Shown piece by piece: positions 9,051 through 18,382 of a stretch of DNA of 64,000 nt. Source of the stretch: CAVSJR01 sp963728285. Its GTDB lineage: Bacteria > Actinomycetota > UBA4738 > HRBIN12. The notes beneath the pieces were generated by a model. It saw nothing but the letters and a program-made list of their open reading frames with translations. It did not search any database and was not told the DNA's origin. The stretch's first letter is position 1. Each line of letters opens with the position of its first letter. The stretch lies in NCBI GenBank assembly GCA_963728285.1, contig CAVSJR010000004.1, forward strand, positions 83,849-147,848. The letters run 5' to 3'. The position numbers and the translations under genes were made by a program.

Positions 9051-9883
9051 TGCGGCTTCCTCCCTGGCACCTTCATCTCGACGTCTGGCTCCTGTTCGCC
9101 TCCGTCGAGGCGCTGTACCTGGTCGCCCTCCGCCGGCGCCGCCGGTCCACCGGCTCGCGGGGGGCATCCGCACGCAAGGTGACCCTCTTCTCGCTCGGGG
9201 TCGCCGTCCTGTGGCTCGGCGCCGACTGGCCCCTGCACGATCTGGCGGAGCGCTACCTCTACAGCATGCACATGGTCCAGCACCTGCTGTTCACCCTCGT
9301 CGCCCCGCCGCTGCTCATCGCCGGCCTGCCGGACTGGCTGCTTCGCGAGATCCTCCGGCCCCGAGCCGTGTCGCGCGTGGTCCGCTTCCTGACGCGTCCG
9401 CTCGTCGCCCTGATCGTGTTCAACGGCGTGCTGTTGTTCTCGCACTGGCCCGCCGTGGTCGACGCCTCCGTCCGGTCGGAGCCGCTGCACTTCGGGCTGC
9501 ACGTGCTCATCGTGGCGTCGGCGTTCGTGATGTGGTGGCCCGTGATGTCGCCGCTGCCGGAGATGCCCGCGCTGCCGGCCCCCGGACAGATGCTCTACCT
9601 GTTCCTCCAATCCCTCGCGCCCACCGTCCCGGCCTCGTTCCTGACGTTCGGCAGCACGCCGCTGTACCCGGTGTACGCGTCGTTCCCGCGCATCTGGGGG
9701 ATCGACGCGCTCACCGACCAGCTCATCGCGGGGCTCACGATGAAGCTGGCCGGCGGCCTGATCCTCTGGGGATTCATCGCGGCGATCTTCTTCCGCTGGT
9801 TCGCGCAGGAGCAGCGTGACGGCTGGGATGCGCTGCAGTGGCGCAGCTTCGAGCGCGAGATCAGGGCGGAGATGAAACGATGA
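9050..9883 (+). CDS. ctaG: CtaG-family caa3 oxidase assembly protein
   Basis: 277 residues, intact, about seven membrane helices. Family features include the conserved histidines in LYSMHMVQHLLFTLVAPPLL, WPAVVDASVRSEPLHFGLH and a WWPVMSPLPE turn. CtaG (Caa3_CtaG) is needed to build active caa3 oxidase and is thought to help place copper. The ATG overlaps the subunit IV stop, and its own stop overlaps the ATG of the cupredoxin gene at 9880, so all three are coupled. Confidence 0.9.
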   Translation: MRLPPWHLHLDVWLLFASVEALYLVALRRRRRSTGSRGASARKVTLFSLGVAVLWLGADWPLHDLAERYLYSMHMVQHLLFTLVAPPLLIAGLPDWLLREILRPRAVSRVVRFLTRPLVALIVFNGVLLFSHWPAVVDASVRSEPLHFGLHVLIVASAFVMWWPVMSPLPEMPALPAPGQMLYLFLQSLAPTVPASFLTFGSTPLYPVYASFPRIWGIDALTDQLIAGLTMKLAGGLILWGFIAAIFFRWFAQEQRDGWDALQWRSFEREIRAEMKR

Positions 9884-11245
9884 GGAAGGCGACCAGGGAC
9901 CGCCTCGTCCTGCCGATCCTCCTCCCGATCGGGATCCTCGCGGCGATCGTGCTGATGATGGTGCTGTTCTCCAGGATCCTGCTCAATACCTCGCCCGATG
10001 CCGCGACCGTCGTGGCACTGGTCGTGTCGGTGACCATCCTCGTCGCCGCGGGCGTGGTCGCGTCGCGCTCCCACGGGCGGGGCGCCGGCGGCCTCGGGTC
10101 GTTGCTCGGGGTCGTGGCGGGCGTGGCGATGCTGGCGGGCGGCATCGCGCTCGCGGTCGCGAAGCCCGCCGAGGAGGGTGGCGGCGAGGCGGCCGGGGCG
10201 TTCCACGCCGAGATCACGGCGCCGCCGGGCGCCGCGGCGGACGGGTTCGACACGCGGGTCCTCGAGCTTCCCGGCGGGCGAGCCCATCGAGCTGACGTTC
10301 CACAACGAGGATCCCGGCGTGCCCCACAACGTCGCGATCGCCGAGGCGAGAGGACGCCGGGGTCGCCCCTGCTCTTCGAGCCCGACGGGACGATCACCGG
10401 CCCCGCCACGGCGGCCTACTCGATCGATCCCCTGAGCGAGGGGTCGTATCACTTCTTCTGCGAGGTGCACCCGACGACGATGAACGGGCGACGTCAAGGT
10501 CGCTCCCGGCCCGCCGAGCGAAGCGGGGGCGGGGAGGGCACCGGCGGCGGCGTGGCGGCGATCGCGGCACAGAACCTGCAGTTCGACAAGCAGGAGCTCG
10601 ACTTCCAGGCGGACACGCCCTCGACGCTGGAGTTCGACAACAAGGACGCCGGCATCCCCCACAACGTCGCGATCTACGAGGACGACACCCTCGCGGAGAA
10701 CCTGTTCACGTTCGAGCCCTTCCCGGGGCCGGCGCAACAGCTCCTTCGACGTGCCGGGGCTGCCCGCAGGGCGAGTACTACTTTCACTGCGACGTGCATC
10801 CCACGATGCACGGCACCGTGGTGGTCAGCGGCGGCGGCGAGCCGCCGGGCGGCGGTGGCGCGGCGCCCGGCGGACGAGGGTGGTGGCGGCGCGGGACGCT
10901 GCCGCTCCGCCCGAGGAGCCGCCGGCCACCTCGGGCGAGGGGTCGGCCGGCGCCGCCGCGTCCGTCGCCGCGGAGAACCTGCAGTTCAGCACCTCGACGC
11001 TCTCGCTCGAGGGAGGCGCCGAGACCCCGCTCTCCTTCGACAACCGGGACGCGGGCATTCCCCACAACGTCTCGATCTACGCCGCCGATCCCGCCTCGGA
11101 TCCCGGCGCCGAGCAACTGTTCACGTTCGAGCCCTTCCCCGGGCCGGAGGAGCGGGACTTCACGATCCCGGCCCTCGACCCGGGCACCTACGTGTTCGTG
11201 TGCGACGTCCATCCAACGATGAAGGGCGACGTTCGGGTCTCGTAG
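9880..11245 (+). CDS. Membrane-anchored protein with three tandem cupredoxin domains (several frame breaks)
   Basis: Three membrane helices at the N-terminus (about residues 9-30, 37-59 and 68-88) are followed by three plastocyanin-like domains at about 10200-10500, 10550-10830 and 10960-11240. Each shows the type 1 copper pattern: an early His in PHNV, then CEVHPTTM, CDVHPTM or CDVHPTM. Pro/Gly-rich linkers join the domains. Frame breaks near 10275, 10355, 10485, 10745, 10780 and 10870 mostly resolve by removing one G or C. It is coupled to ctaG (overlapping ATGA). From context it may be an electron donor to the CuA/haem c subunit or a copper store for oxidase assembly; neither is proven. 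Stop TAG 11243-11245. Confidence 0.82.
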
Positions 11246-11305
11246 CGCCGCGGTCGGGCCGCATTCGGGCCGCTCTGGCCCTTCCCTTCATTGCGCTAAA
11301 GCGCA

Positions 11306-11311
11306 TACAAT
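11306..11311 (+). promoter_or_regulatory. -10 box for a leaderless phosphoesterase transcript
   Basis: TACAAT ends 8 bp before GTG 11319, so the predicted transcript begins at or next to the start codon. A short inverted repeat GCGCTAAAGCGC (11293-11304) sits immediately upstream. Confidence 0.45.
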
Positions 11312-11318
11312 TCGCGCC

Positions 11319-12290
11319 GTGTCCTCCCGGCATCCCCCCGTGCCGAGCGGTGCGGCCGTGGCCGCGATCATCCTGCTCGCGATCCTCGCGCCGATCTCCT
11401 CCGTTCCCGCGAGCGCCGCACCGAAGATCGTCGCGGCCGCCGGGGACATCTCCCCCGCGAGCCACCGAAGCGAGGACGACGACGTGGCGGCCATGATCCG
11501 AAGCACGATCCGGCCCGACGCCCTCCTGGTGCTCGGGGACGCGCAGTATGAGAGCGGAACGCGGGAGGAGTTTCAGACCTACTACGCCCACAGCTGGGGG
11601 GTGCGCGCGCTCGCCCGCATCACCTATCCGGTCCCCGGCAATCACGAGTACGACGCCGGCCCCGGCGAGTCGGCGCGGGATCCGGCGGCCGGCTACTACG
11701 AGTACTTCCGGCGCCACGCGGCCGTGAACCCCAACGGCGTCGCTCGGCACGCGGGCTACTACGGCTTCCGCCTCGGCAGGTGGCACGTCGCCGCGGTGAA
11801 CTCCGAGGAGGGCTTCGCTCCCGACGCGGAGCAGGTGCGGTGGCTCGAGCGCGACCTCGCGAGGAGCGACGCCCGGTGCGAGCTCGCGTACTGGCACCAT
11901 CCCCGATGGTCCTCCGGCATCGAGCACGGCGGCTACGAGACCATGCAGCCGTTCTGGTCGGCGGCGGTGAACGGTGGCGTCGACGTCGTGTTGAGCGCTC
12001 ACGAGCACCTCTATGAGCGCTTCGGCCGGATGGACGCCCGCGGCCAGCACGTGTCGCAACGGCACCGCGGGCCCGGTGCGCGCCTGTTCGTCGTCGGGAC
12101 GGGGGGAAAGGGCGGCAACGAGGGCTTCGGCGCGCCCGAGGACGGCAGCCAGGTCCGCTGGCCCGCGCACGGCAGCGCGTCGGTGTTCGGGGCGCTCCGA
12201 CTGCGGCTCGCCAAGCGGTCGTACTCTTGGAAGATGCTCGATGTCTCGGGGGCCGTCATCGACGAGGGCGGACCCGTTTCGTGCCACTGA
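11319..12290 (+). CDS. Secreted calcineurin-like metallophosphoesterase 1
   Basis: 323 residues. A signal peptide (AAVAAIILLAILAPISSVPASA) is followed by a binuclear-metal phosphoesterase domain: GDIS near residue 42, LVLGDAQYE, VPGNHEYD, ELAYWHHPRWSSG and LSAHEHLYERF. These are the five metallophosphatase blocks with their Asp, Asn and His ligands. It resembles purple-acid-phosphatase-type exported enzymes. The GTG start is leaderless by the position of the -10 box. The next gene is a close paralogue that begins inside its last codons (GTG 12281), so they form a coupled pair. Confidence 0.87.
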   Translation: MSSRHPPVPSGAAVAAIILLAILAPISSVPASAAPKIVAAAGDISPASHRSEDDDVAAMIRSTIRPDALLVLGDAQYESGTREEFQTYYAHSWGVRALARITYPVPGNHEYDAGPGESARDPAAGYYEYFRRHAAVNPNGVARHAGYYGFRLGRWHVAAVNSEEGFAPDAEQVRWLERDLARSDARCELAYWHHPRWSSGIEHGGYETMQPFWSAAVNGGVDVVLSAHEHLYERFGRMDARGQHVSQRHRGPGARLFVVGTGGKGGNEGFGAPEDGSQVRWPAHGSASVFGALRLRLAKRSYSWKMLDVSGAVIDEGGPVSCH

Positions 12291-13298
12291 CGCAGCCGGG
12301 CGCGTCACCGATTCATCGCCCGCGAACCAGGCCGCTCGCGAAGCGGATCGCCGGGGCGACCGCCCTCGCGCTGCTCGCCGTCTCCATCGTGCCGGGCGTC
12401 GCGATCGCCTCGCGGCGCGCGAAGACCGTGATCATCGCGGCCGCGGGCGATATCTCCCCCGCGGATACGCGGCTGCAGGACGACGACGTGGCGCAGATGA
12501 TCCGGACCCGGATCGATCCCGACGCCGTCCTCGTGCTCGGCGACGCGCAGTACGAGGCGGGAACGCTCGCGGAGTTCCAGCAGTACTACGCGGCCGGCTG
12601 GGGACTTCACGACCTGATGCGGATCACCTACCCCGTGCCCGGCAACCACGAGTACGACGTCGGGGCGGGCGAGACCGCCGATGATCCGGCGGCCGGCTAC
12701 TTCGAGCTACTTTCGCGGCCGCGCCGCGGTCAATCCGAACGGGGTTCGTCCGCGCGGCGGGTTCTATTCGTTCAACCTCGGCGCATGGCACCTCGTGGCG
12801 TTGAACTCCAAGTCCGGCGCCCCGCTGTCGGACCCGCAGCTCCGCTGGTTCAAGCGGGACCTGTCGAAGAACGGGAAGCGCTGCGAGCTGGCGTTCTGGC
12901 ATCACCCCCGCTGGTCGTCCGGCGCCGAGCACGGCTCCGACGCGGACATGCAGCGGGCGTGGAGCATCGCGGTCAGGGGCGGCGTGGACGTCGTCCTGAC
13001 GGGCCACGAGCACGTGTACGAGCGCTTCCAGCGCAAGGGCGAGAACGGCAGGCCGATCTCCAACCGCAGCCGAGCCGACGGCGCCCGGGAGTTCGTGGTC
13101 GGGACCGGCGGCAAGGGAGGCAACGACGGGTTCGGGCCCGCGGTGGCGGGAAGCCAGCGGCGGGTTCCCCCGACGGGGCAGGCGAGCGTGTTCGGGGCGC
13201 TGAGGATGCGGCTGCAGCCCGAGGCCTACCGGTGGGCGATGCTCGATGAGACGGGCGCCGTGCTCGACGCGGGCGGCCCGGTGCAATGCCACGGGTGA
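12281..13298 (+). CDS. Secreted calcineurin-like metallophosphoesterase 2 (one frame break)
   Basis: A paralogue of the preceding gene with the same block order: AAAGDISPAD, LVLGDAQYEAG, VPGNHEYDVG, AFWHHPRWSSGAEHG and LTGHEHVYERF. The N-terminus has a basic segment and a helix (ATALALLAVSIVPGVAIA), suggesting export. The frame breaks near 12707; deleting one C from GAGCTACTTT gives ...GYFEYFRGRAAVNPNG, matching the paralogue. GTG 12281 overlaps the upstream stop by 10 nt, implying coupled translation. The pair is probably a recent tandem duplication. Confidence 0.85.
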
Positions 13299-13353
13299 GC
13301 TTGCCTCGCCCGGCTCGGCGTGCCGGTCGAGCGAGCCGGCGACGGCGTGCACC

Positions 13354-13383
13354 TTGACCGGCGCGACCCACGCGGCCTAGCCT
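13354..13383 (+). promoter_or_regulatory. Promoter of the beta-propeller gene
   Basis: TTGACC at 13354-13359 and TAGCCT at 13378-13383 are separated by 18 bp, one of the better sigma-70-type promoters in the window. A GTG (13400) and an ATG (13424) follow. Confidence 0.5.
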
Positions 13384-13423
13384 GAACGCCTTCACTCCGG
13401 TGCCCGCGGGGGGGTTTTCGCCC

Positions 13424-14369
13424 ATGAGACGGGTTCTCGCGCTGCTGACGGTCGCCGGAGTGACGGCGGCCGGCCTCACGTCGGTCGCCGGACCGGCGGC
13501 CCTCGCGACGACGCCCGGCCGAAACGGCCGGATCGTGTTCTCCGCGGACCTCGGCCTCGGCGGGGAGATCTACACCATCAGGCCGAACGGCACCGGACTG
13601 CGGCAGCTCACCGAGCTGGAGGGCAACGCGTTTCATCCCGATTGGTCGCCGGACGGCACCCGGATCGTGTTCTGGCTCGAGGATCAGGCGATCTACATCA
13701 TGAACGCCGACGGCAGCGACCTGCACCGGGTGACGGAGCCGGGAGGTCAGCCGTCCTTCACGCCCGACGGGCGCCACATCGTGTACGAGTGCGCCTCCGA
13801 GGACTGCGACGGCGAGTCGGGGATCTTCCTGATGCGCGACGATGGCTCCGACGCGCCCGGCCTGCGCCTGACGAACAACCCCTTCCCGGACGAAGGCGAC
13901 AGCGACCCGCAGGTGTCCCCCGACGGCGTGACCGTCACGTTCGTTCGCCACAAGGTGGACGGGCAGCTGCAGGCGCTGTTCGCCGTCGACATCGACGGTG
14001 AGCACCTGCGGAAGATCGCGCCGTATACGCTCGAGGTGGGCATCAAGCACGACTGGGCGCCCGGCGGCCAGCCGGATCGCGCTCACGCCGTACGCGGACT
14101 TCCCCGACGCCACGTTCCCGAGCGTGGCGACGATCGAGCCCGACGGCTCCGGGCTTCATTTCCTGACGAGCCCGGTCCGGGGCGACGTCGCGTTCTTCGC
14201 CGGCTCGTACTCGCCGAACGGGGAGTGGATCGTCTATCGCGCCCAGGACGTGGACCAGGAGCGATTCCGGCTGATGAAGATGCATCCGGATGGCAGCGAC
14301 CGGACGCTGATCGCGACGCTGCCGTTCTCCCCGCGGTTCATCGACTGGGGCTCGCGGCCGCCGGACTAG
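13424..14369 (+). CDS. Secreted TolB/WD40-like beta-propeller protein (one frame break)
   Basis: About 315 residues. A signal peptide (MRRVLALLTVAGVTAAGLT, cleavage near PAALA) precedes repeated PD40-type blades, for example GEIYTIRPNGTGLRQLT followed by HPDWSPDGTRIVFW, and IYIMNADGSDLHRVT. Such propellers bind proteins or glycans; no catalytic residues are evident. The frame breaks near 14065; deleting one C joins WAPGG to SRIALTPYADFPD. A GTG at 13400 would add eight residues, but ATG 13424 gives a cleaner signal peptide. It stands alone with its own promoter between the phosphoesterases and the ResA-like gene. Confidence 0.8.
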
Positions 14370-14387
14370 CTTTTCGTTCGATGTTGG

Positions 14388-14393
14388 TAGCGT
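14388..14393 (+). promoter_or_regulatory. -10 box for a leaderless resA-like transcript
   Basis: TAGCGT ends 7 bp before GTG 14400, so transcription should begin at the start codon. Confidence 0.4.
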
Positions 14394-14399
14394 GGCCCC

Positions 14400-14921
14400 G
14401 TGCGTCGCATCGCCGCCCTGATGCTGCTTCTCGCGCTCGCCTCCGCGTCCGCCTGTACGCGTGATTCCGGCGCCTCGGAGTTCGGGACGGCGCGGCCCGC
14501 GTCCGGGCCACTCCCGCGCATCGAGGGCCCGACGCTTCAAGGAGGATCCTTCGGCCCGGCCGATTACCGGGGCCACGTGACCGTCGTGAACGTCTGGGCG
14601 ACGTGGTGCTCGCCGTGCCGCCGCGAGCAGCCGGCGCTCCAAGCCGTCTGGGAGCGGACGCGCCGCACGGGGGTCGTCATGGTCGGCATCAACTACAACG
14701 ACGACGCCGCTGCGGCCAGGGACTGGGTCGAGACGTTCGACGTCGGATACCCGAGCGTCTCCGACCCCGACGGGGCCGCCGCCGGCGACTTCGGCTTTCC
14801 CGGCCTGCCGGCGACCTACGTCGCGGACGCGACGGGCCGGCTTCGCTATCGGTTCTACGGCGAGGTCACGCAGAGCACGCTCGACCGAGTCCTGAGCGAG
14901 CTCGAGCCCTCGCCGGCCTGA
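14400..14921 (+). CDS. ResA/TlpA-like thiol-disulfide oxidoreductase lipoprotein
   Basis: 173 residues. The N-terminus is a lipoprotein signal with lipobox LASASAC, so the protein should be anchored to the outer face of the membrane. A thioredoxin fold follows with the redox motif WATWCSPCRREQPAL near residue 73 and the cis-proline region GFPGLPATYV. The family (ResA, CcsX, TlpA) reduces apocytochrome c cysteines before haem attachment or CuA-site cysteines. This fits the nearby ccdA, resB, ccsB and oxidase genes, which would supply its electrons and clients. It is convergent with ctaAB. Confidence 0.87.
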   Translation: MRRIAALMLLLALASASACTRDSGASEFGTARPASGPLPRIEGPTLQGGSFGPADYRGHVTVVNVWATWCSPCRREQPALQAVWERTRRTGVVMVGINYNDDAAAARDWVETFDVGYPSVSDPDGAAAGDFGFPGLPATYVADATGRLRYRFYGEVTQSTLDRVLSELEPSPA

Positions 14922-14932
14922 GGCGCCGGGAT

Positions 14933-14955
14933 CCGGCCGCCGACTCGGTGGCCGG
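14933..14955. terminator. Bidirectional hairpin between convergent genes
   Basis: CCGGCCGCCG and CGGTGGCCGG form a 10-bp stem (one G-T pair) with an ACT loop. It lies between the stop codons of the resA-like gene (14921) and ctaAB (14980, minus). No T-tract is present, as is common in high-GC actinobacteria. Confidence 0.5.
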
Positions 14956-14979
14956 GTCGGTCCGGTCCGCCGTTGGTCC

Positions 14980-16812
14980 TCAGGTGCGGGCGAGGACGAG
15001 CCCGTCGACGGCGACGGCGGCGAACAACAGCGCGAGATACAGGATGGAGAACTTGAACAGGCGCATCGCGAGGGCGGGCGACGAGCTCCGCCACAACTGC
15101 ATCGCCTTGTAGACGAACGTCCCGCCGAGCCCCACCGCCGTCAGGACGTAGACGGGTCCCATCGCCGCGAGCGGTACGAGGACGAGGGTCGTCGCGAACA
15201 GGACGAGGGAGTAGACGAGGATCTGCCGGCGCGTCTCCACATCGCCGCGAACCGCCGGCAGCATCGGGACGCCGGCCGAGGCGTAGTCGTCGGAGTAGCG
15301 CATGGCGAGCGCCCAGAAGTGCGGCGGGGTCCACACGAACACGATCGCGAAGAGCACGAGCGCCGGGATCCCCACCGTCCCGGTGACGGCGGCCCATCCG
15401 ACCAGCGCGGGCACGGCTCCGGCCGCGCCGCCGATGACGATGTTCTGGGTGGTCGACCGCTTCAGCCACATCGTGTAGACGAAGACGTAGAAGCCGATCG
15501 CCGAGAGGGCGAGCGACGCCGCCAGCACGTTCACGGCCATGCTCAGGAAGAGGAACGAGGCGGCGCCCAGGATGAAGCCGAACCGCAGCGCTCGCTCGGG
15601 CGTGATTCGGTGGGCGGGAAGCGGTCGCCGGCGCGTGCGCTTCATGATCTCGTCGATATCGCGGTCGAGGTAGCAGTTGATCGCGTTGGCCGATCCGGCG
15701 GCGATGGTGCCCCCCGCCAGCGTGGCGAGGATCAGCCACGGGCTGGGCATGCCGCGCGCGGCGAGGATCATCGCGGGGACCGTCACGATGAGCAGGAGCA
15801 CGATGATCCGCGGCTTCGTCAGCTGGACGTACGCCGTGATCGTCTCGCGCACGGACCCGTCCTCGCCCGCCGCCGGCTCGCCCGTCCCGGCGCCGGCGGG
15901 CCCGAGCGGGTCGCCGTCCACGCGGGCGGCCGACCGCCTCGCGACGGCGGCCAGCGCGACGATGGTGCTCCAGATCAGCACCGAGAGTGCGACGTGGCCG
16001 ACCACCGCCGCGGGCCGCAGGTGCGTCCACACGTTGGCCGCGCCGACGAGGATCTGTCCCACGAACAGCGCGAGCGCCAGCGTCGAGAGCGCAACGAGGT
16101 CGCGCGATCGAGGCTCCATGGTCCGCGCGCGGATCGCGATCCACACGACGAGCAGAAACACGAACGCCGCCAGCACCCGGTGGACGAACATCGGGGTCGC
16201 CGCGCCGCCCAGGGTGGGTACGAGCCGCCCGTCCATGAGCGGCCAGTCGTCGAAGGCGAGGCCCGCGCCTCGGGCCCGGACGTAGGTGCCGACGAGCAGC
16301 AAGGCCCCCGTGGCCGCGGCCGTCCAGGTCGCCAGTCGCGCGAAGGATCGGTCGGATCCGGCCCGCCCGTCGTCCTGCGCCGCGGCCGGCTCCAGCGACG
16401 TGGCCGCGACGTAGACGACGTCCGCCACGAGCGCCAGCGCCGCCGCGAAATGGGCGGTCACCCACCAGGGGTCGAGGTCGGTCAGGACCACGATGCCGCC
16501 GAGCACGGCCTGCCCCAGCACGAGGGGGACGGCGGCGACTGCGGGCCACAGCAACCGCGGCGTTCGCCGATGATCTCGCACGGCGAAGAACGCCGTCGCC
16601 GACGCGAGCACCGTGACGACGAAGACGAGGAAGCGGTGGGAGAACTCGATCAGCGAGTGGATCGTCCCGCTCGGAAACAGCACGCCCGGGGTGCAGTTCG
16701 GCCACGTGGAGCAGCCGAGTCCGGAGTCGGTGCCGCGGACGAGGCCGCCCACGCTGAATAGCAGGATCGTGACGCCTGCGGTGGCGACGGCGAGCTTTTG
16801 GAAACGGTTCAT
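14980..16812 (-). CDS. ctaAB: Fused haem A synthase (CtaA) and protohaem IX farnesyltransferase (CtaB)
   Basis: 610 residues, intact. Residues about 1-300 are CtaA/COX15: GTDSGLGCSTWPNC with two Cys, IEFSHRFLVF, VTAHFAAALALV and MFVHRVLAAF supply the haem-binding histidines. Residues about 325-610 are the UbiA-type CtaB: the Asp-rich motif NCYLDRDIDEIMKRT, GAVPALVGWAAVTG, WTPPHFWALAM and a second Asp motif YSDDYASAG. CtaB farnesylates haem B to haem O and CtaA oxidises it to haem A, so the fusion joins the two steps that supply the caa3 oxidase. A Gly/Ala/Pro-rich linker lies between. CtaA-CtaB fusions are known, for example in Thermus. It is divergent from the prenyl synthase gene, 74 bp away. 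Confidence 0.95.
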   Translation of the reverse strand: MNRFQKLAVATAGVTILLFSVGGLVRGTDSGLGCSTWPNCTPGVLFPSGTIHSLIEFSHRFLVFVVTVLASATAFFAVRDHRRTPRLLWPAVAAVPLVLGQAVLGGIVVLTDLDPWWVTAHFAAALALVADVVYVAATSLEPAAAQDDGRAGSDRSFARLATWTAAATGALLLVGTYVRARGAGLAFDDWPLMDGRLVPTLGGAATPMFVHRVLAAFVFLLVVWIAIRARTMEPRSRDLVALSTLALALFVGQILVGAANVWTHLRPAAVVGHVALSVLIWSTIVALAAVARRSAARVDGDPLGPAGAGTGEPAAGEDGSVRETITAYVQLTKPRIIVLLLIVTVPAMILAARGMPSPWLILATLAGGTIAAGSANAINCYLDRDIDEIMKRTRRRPLPAHRITPERALRFGFILGAASFLFLSMAVNVLAASLALSAIGFYVFVYTMWLKRSTTQNIVIGGAAGAVPALVGWAAVTGTVGIPALVLFAIVFVWTPPHFWALAMRYSDDYASAGVPMLPAVRGDVETRRQILVYSLVLFATTLVLVPLAAMGPVYVLTAVGLGGTFVYKAMQLWRSSSPALAMRLFKFSILYLALLFAAVAVDGLVLART

Positions 16813-16874
16813 CGTGGCGGTGCGTCGGGCCCCGTCGAAGGGCGTGAGCTCATCCTATCGTCCGGGGGCTGCGA

Positions 16875-16880
16875 TACGGT
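16875..16880 (+). promoter_or_regulatory. -10 box for a leaderless prenyl synthase transcript
   Basis: TACGGT ends 7 bp before ATG 16887. The 74-bp divergent gap also holds TAGGAT on the minus strand (about 16852-16857), a likely -10 for ctaAB. Confidence 0.4.
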
Positions 16881-16886
16881 TGGTGC

Positions 16887-17934
16887 ATGCGCGCACGCGC
16901 CGCCGGCGAACCCGTCACCGGGACGCCTCCCAGCCTTCAGGCCATCCGACCTCGGGTGGACGAGGAGCTTCGCACCTTCCTCGATCGGCAGCGGGCGGAG
17001 GTGGCGGGCGCGGACCCGCAGGCCGCGCCGCTCGTCGACGAGCTGATCAGGCTCGTCGCGGCGGGAGGAAAGCGGATTCGCCCGGCCATGTGCTACTGGG
17101 GCTACCGGGCGGGCGGCGGCGAGGACGACCGCCGGATCATTCGCGCCGCGGCGGCCCTGGAGCTGCTCCACACGTTCGCGATCATCCACGACGACGTCAT
17201 GGACCGAAGCCCGGTGCGTCGCGGGGTGCCGGCGACGCACGAGCGACTCGCCGAGGAGCACCGTCGCCGGGCCCTCGAGGGAGACTCGGCCCATGCGGGC
17301 GTGTCGATCGCGATCCTCGCCGGGGACCTCGCCGCCGTGTACGCCGACCGCATGTTCCTGGAGTCGGGATTCCCGCCCGAACGCCTCATGGAGCCGAAAC
17401 GCCGGTACGACGCGATGCGGGTCGACATGGCCGCCGGCCAGTTCCTCGAGCTCACCTCCGGGGCGGACGTGGAGGAGCCGCTCGCGCGCCGGATCTCGTC
17501 GTTGAAGACCGGCAGCTACACGATCGGCGGCCCGCTGTTGATCGGCGCCGCCCTCGCCGGAGGCTCCCGGGAGCTCGACGAACGGCTGTCGAGGTACGCC
17601 GCCCCGCTGGGCGAGGCGTTTCAGGTGCGCGACGACGTGGCCGGCGTCCTGGAGGAGGAGGGTGACCTCGCGCAGCGCCGGCCGACGGTCGTGCTCGCCA
17701 AGGCCCGGGAGCTCGTGGAGCCCGGAGCGGCGCGAGGGGCTCGCCGTCCTCGGCCCGGCGGAGATGGCAGGGGCGATTCGGGCGAGCGGAGCCCTCGACG
17801 CCGCGATCGCGCACGTGAACGGGCTCGTGGACGAGGCGTTGACGGCGCTCTCGCTCGCGGGGCTCGCGGTCGAGCCCGCGACGGCGCTCGGGGAGCTCGC
17901 CGGGCTCGTCTCGATCGGGGATCCAACCCGATGA
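16887..17934 (+). CDS. Prenyl diphosphate synthase, geranylgeranyl-type (one frame break)
   Basis: About 349 residues after correction. Motifs are AAGGKRIRPAMCYW, the first Asp-rich motif HDDVMDRSPVRRG near residue 108, LKTGSYTIGGPL, and a second motif QVRDDVAGV that lacks the last Asp of DDxxD. That weak second motif is seen in actinobacterial geranylgeranyl diphosphate synthases. The frame breaks near 17722; removing one C from GAGCCCGGAG gives EPERREGLAVLGPAEM. It probably makes C20 or similar chains for the nearby geranylgeranyl-reductase-like enzyme or for menaquinone. The start is apparently leaderless. The stop overlaps the next ATG (17931). Confidence 0.87.
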
Positions 17935-18365
17935 TGGAGGCGGAGCTCACGCCGACGCTTCGCCGGACGTTCAGCGATCTGGCGGGCGCCTCCCTCGCGA
18001 CCGTCGGGCCCGACGGCGCGCCGCACGTCGCGCCCGCGTGGTTCGTGTGGCGCGAGGACGCGATCTACCTCTCGACGCGGCGCGGCAGCCGGAGCTGGCT
18101 CAACGCGGAGCTCGACCCCCGCGTCTCCGTGGTCATCGACCGGGGCCACGAGTGGGCCGAGCTGTCCGGCGTTGTCCTCGAGGGCTCCGTCGAGGCGGTG
18201 CCGGCCGAGCAGGCCTCGATGCGGGCCACCATGTCGGCGTGGCACCAGAAGTACCGTTCGCTGCTGTCGGGCGACGGCTTCGAGCGGTTCGCGAGATCGG
18301 TGCCGGAGCTGGGCTTCCTGAAGCTCGTCCCCGAGCGATTCGACACCTGGGACCATCGCCTCTGA
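17931..18365 (+). CDS. Pyridoxamine 5'-phosphate oxidase-fold flavin or F420 protein
   Basis: 144 residues. It has the split-barrel pattern SLATVGPDGAPHVAPAWFVW, IYLSTRRGSRSWLNAELDPR and VSVVIDRGHEWAELSGVVLEG, ending in LKLVPERFDTWD. This fold covers FMN-dependent PNPOx-like and actinobacterial F420H2-dependent reductases or F420-binding proteins; the substrate cannot be told from sequence. The ATG overlaps the prenyl synthase stop (ATGA), so the two are co-translated. It is the last gene before the Rex-controlled region. Confidence 0.75.
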   Translation: MMEAELTPTLRRTFSDLAGASLATVGPDGAPHVAPAWFVWREDAIYLSTRRGSRSWLNAELDPRVSVVIDRGHEWAELSGVVLEGSVEAVPAEQASMRATMSAWHQKYRSLLSGDGFERFARSVPELGFLKLVPERFDTWDHRL

Positions 18366-18382
18366 CCTGCGGCGGAACGCTC

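Noticed and set aside
8320..10790. GGGCGA at several frame breaks as a programmed +1 recoding signal
   Set aside because: GGGCGA also occurs in frame in intact genes (for example in nuoI near 28690) without a shift, and other breaks lack it. Indel error explains the data more simply.
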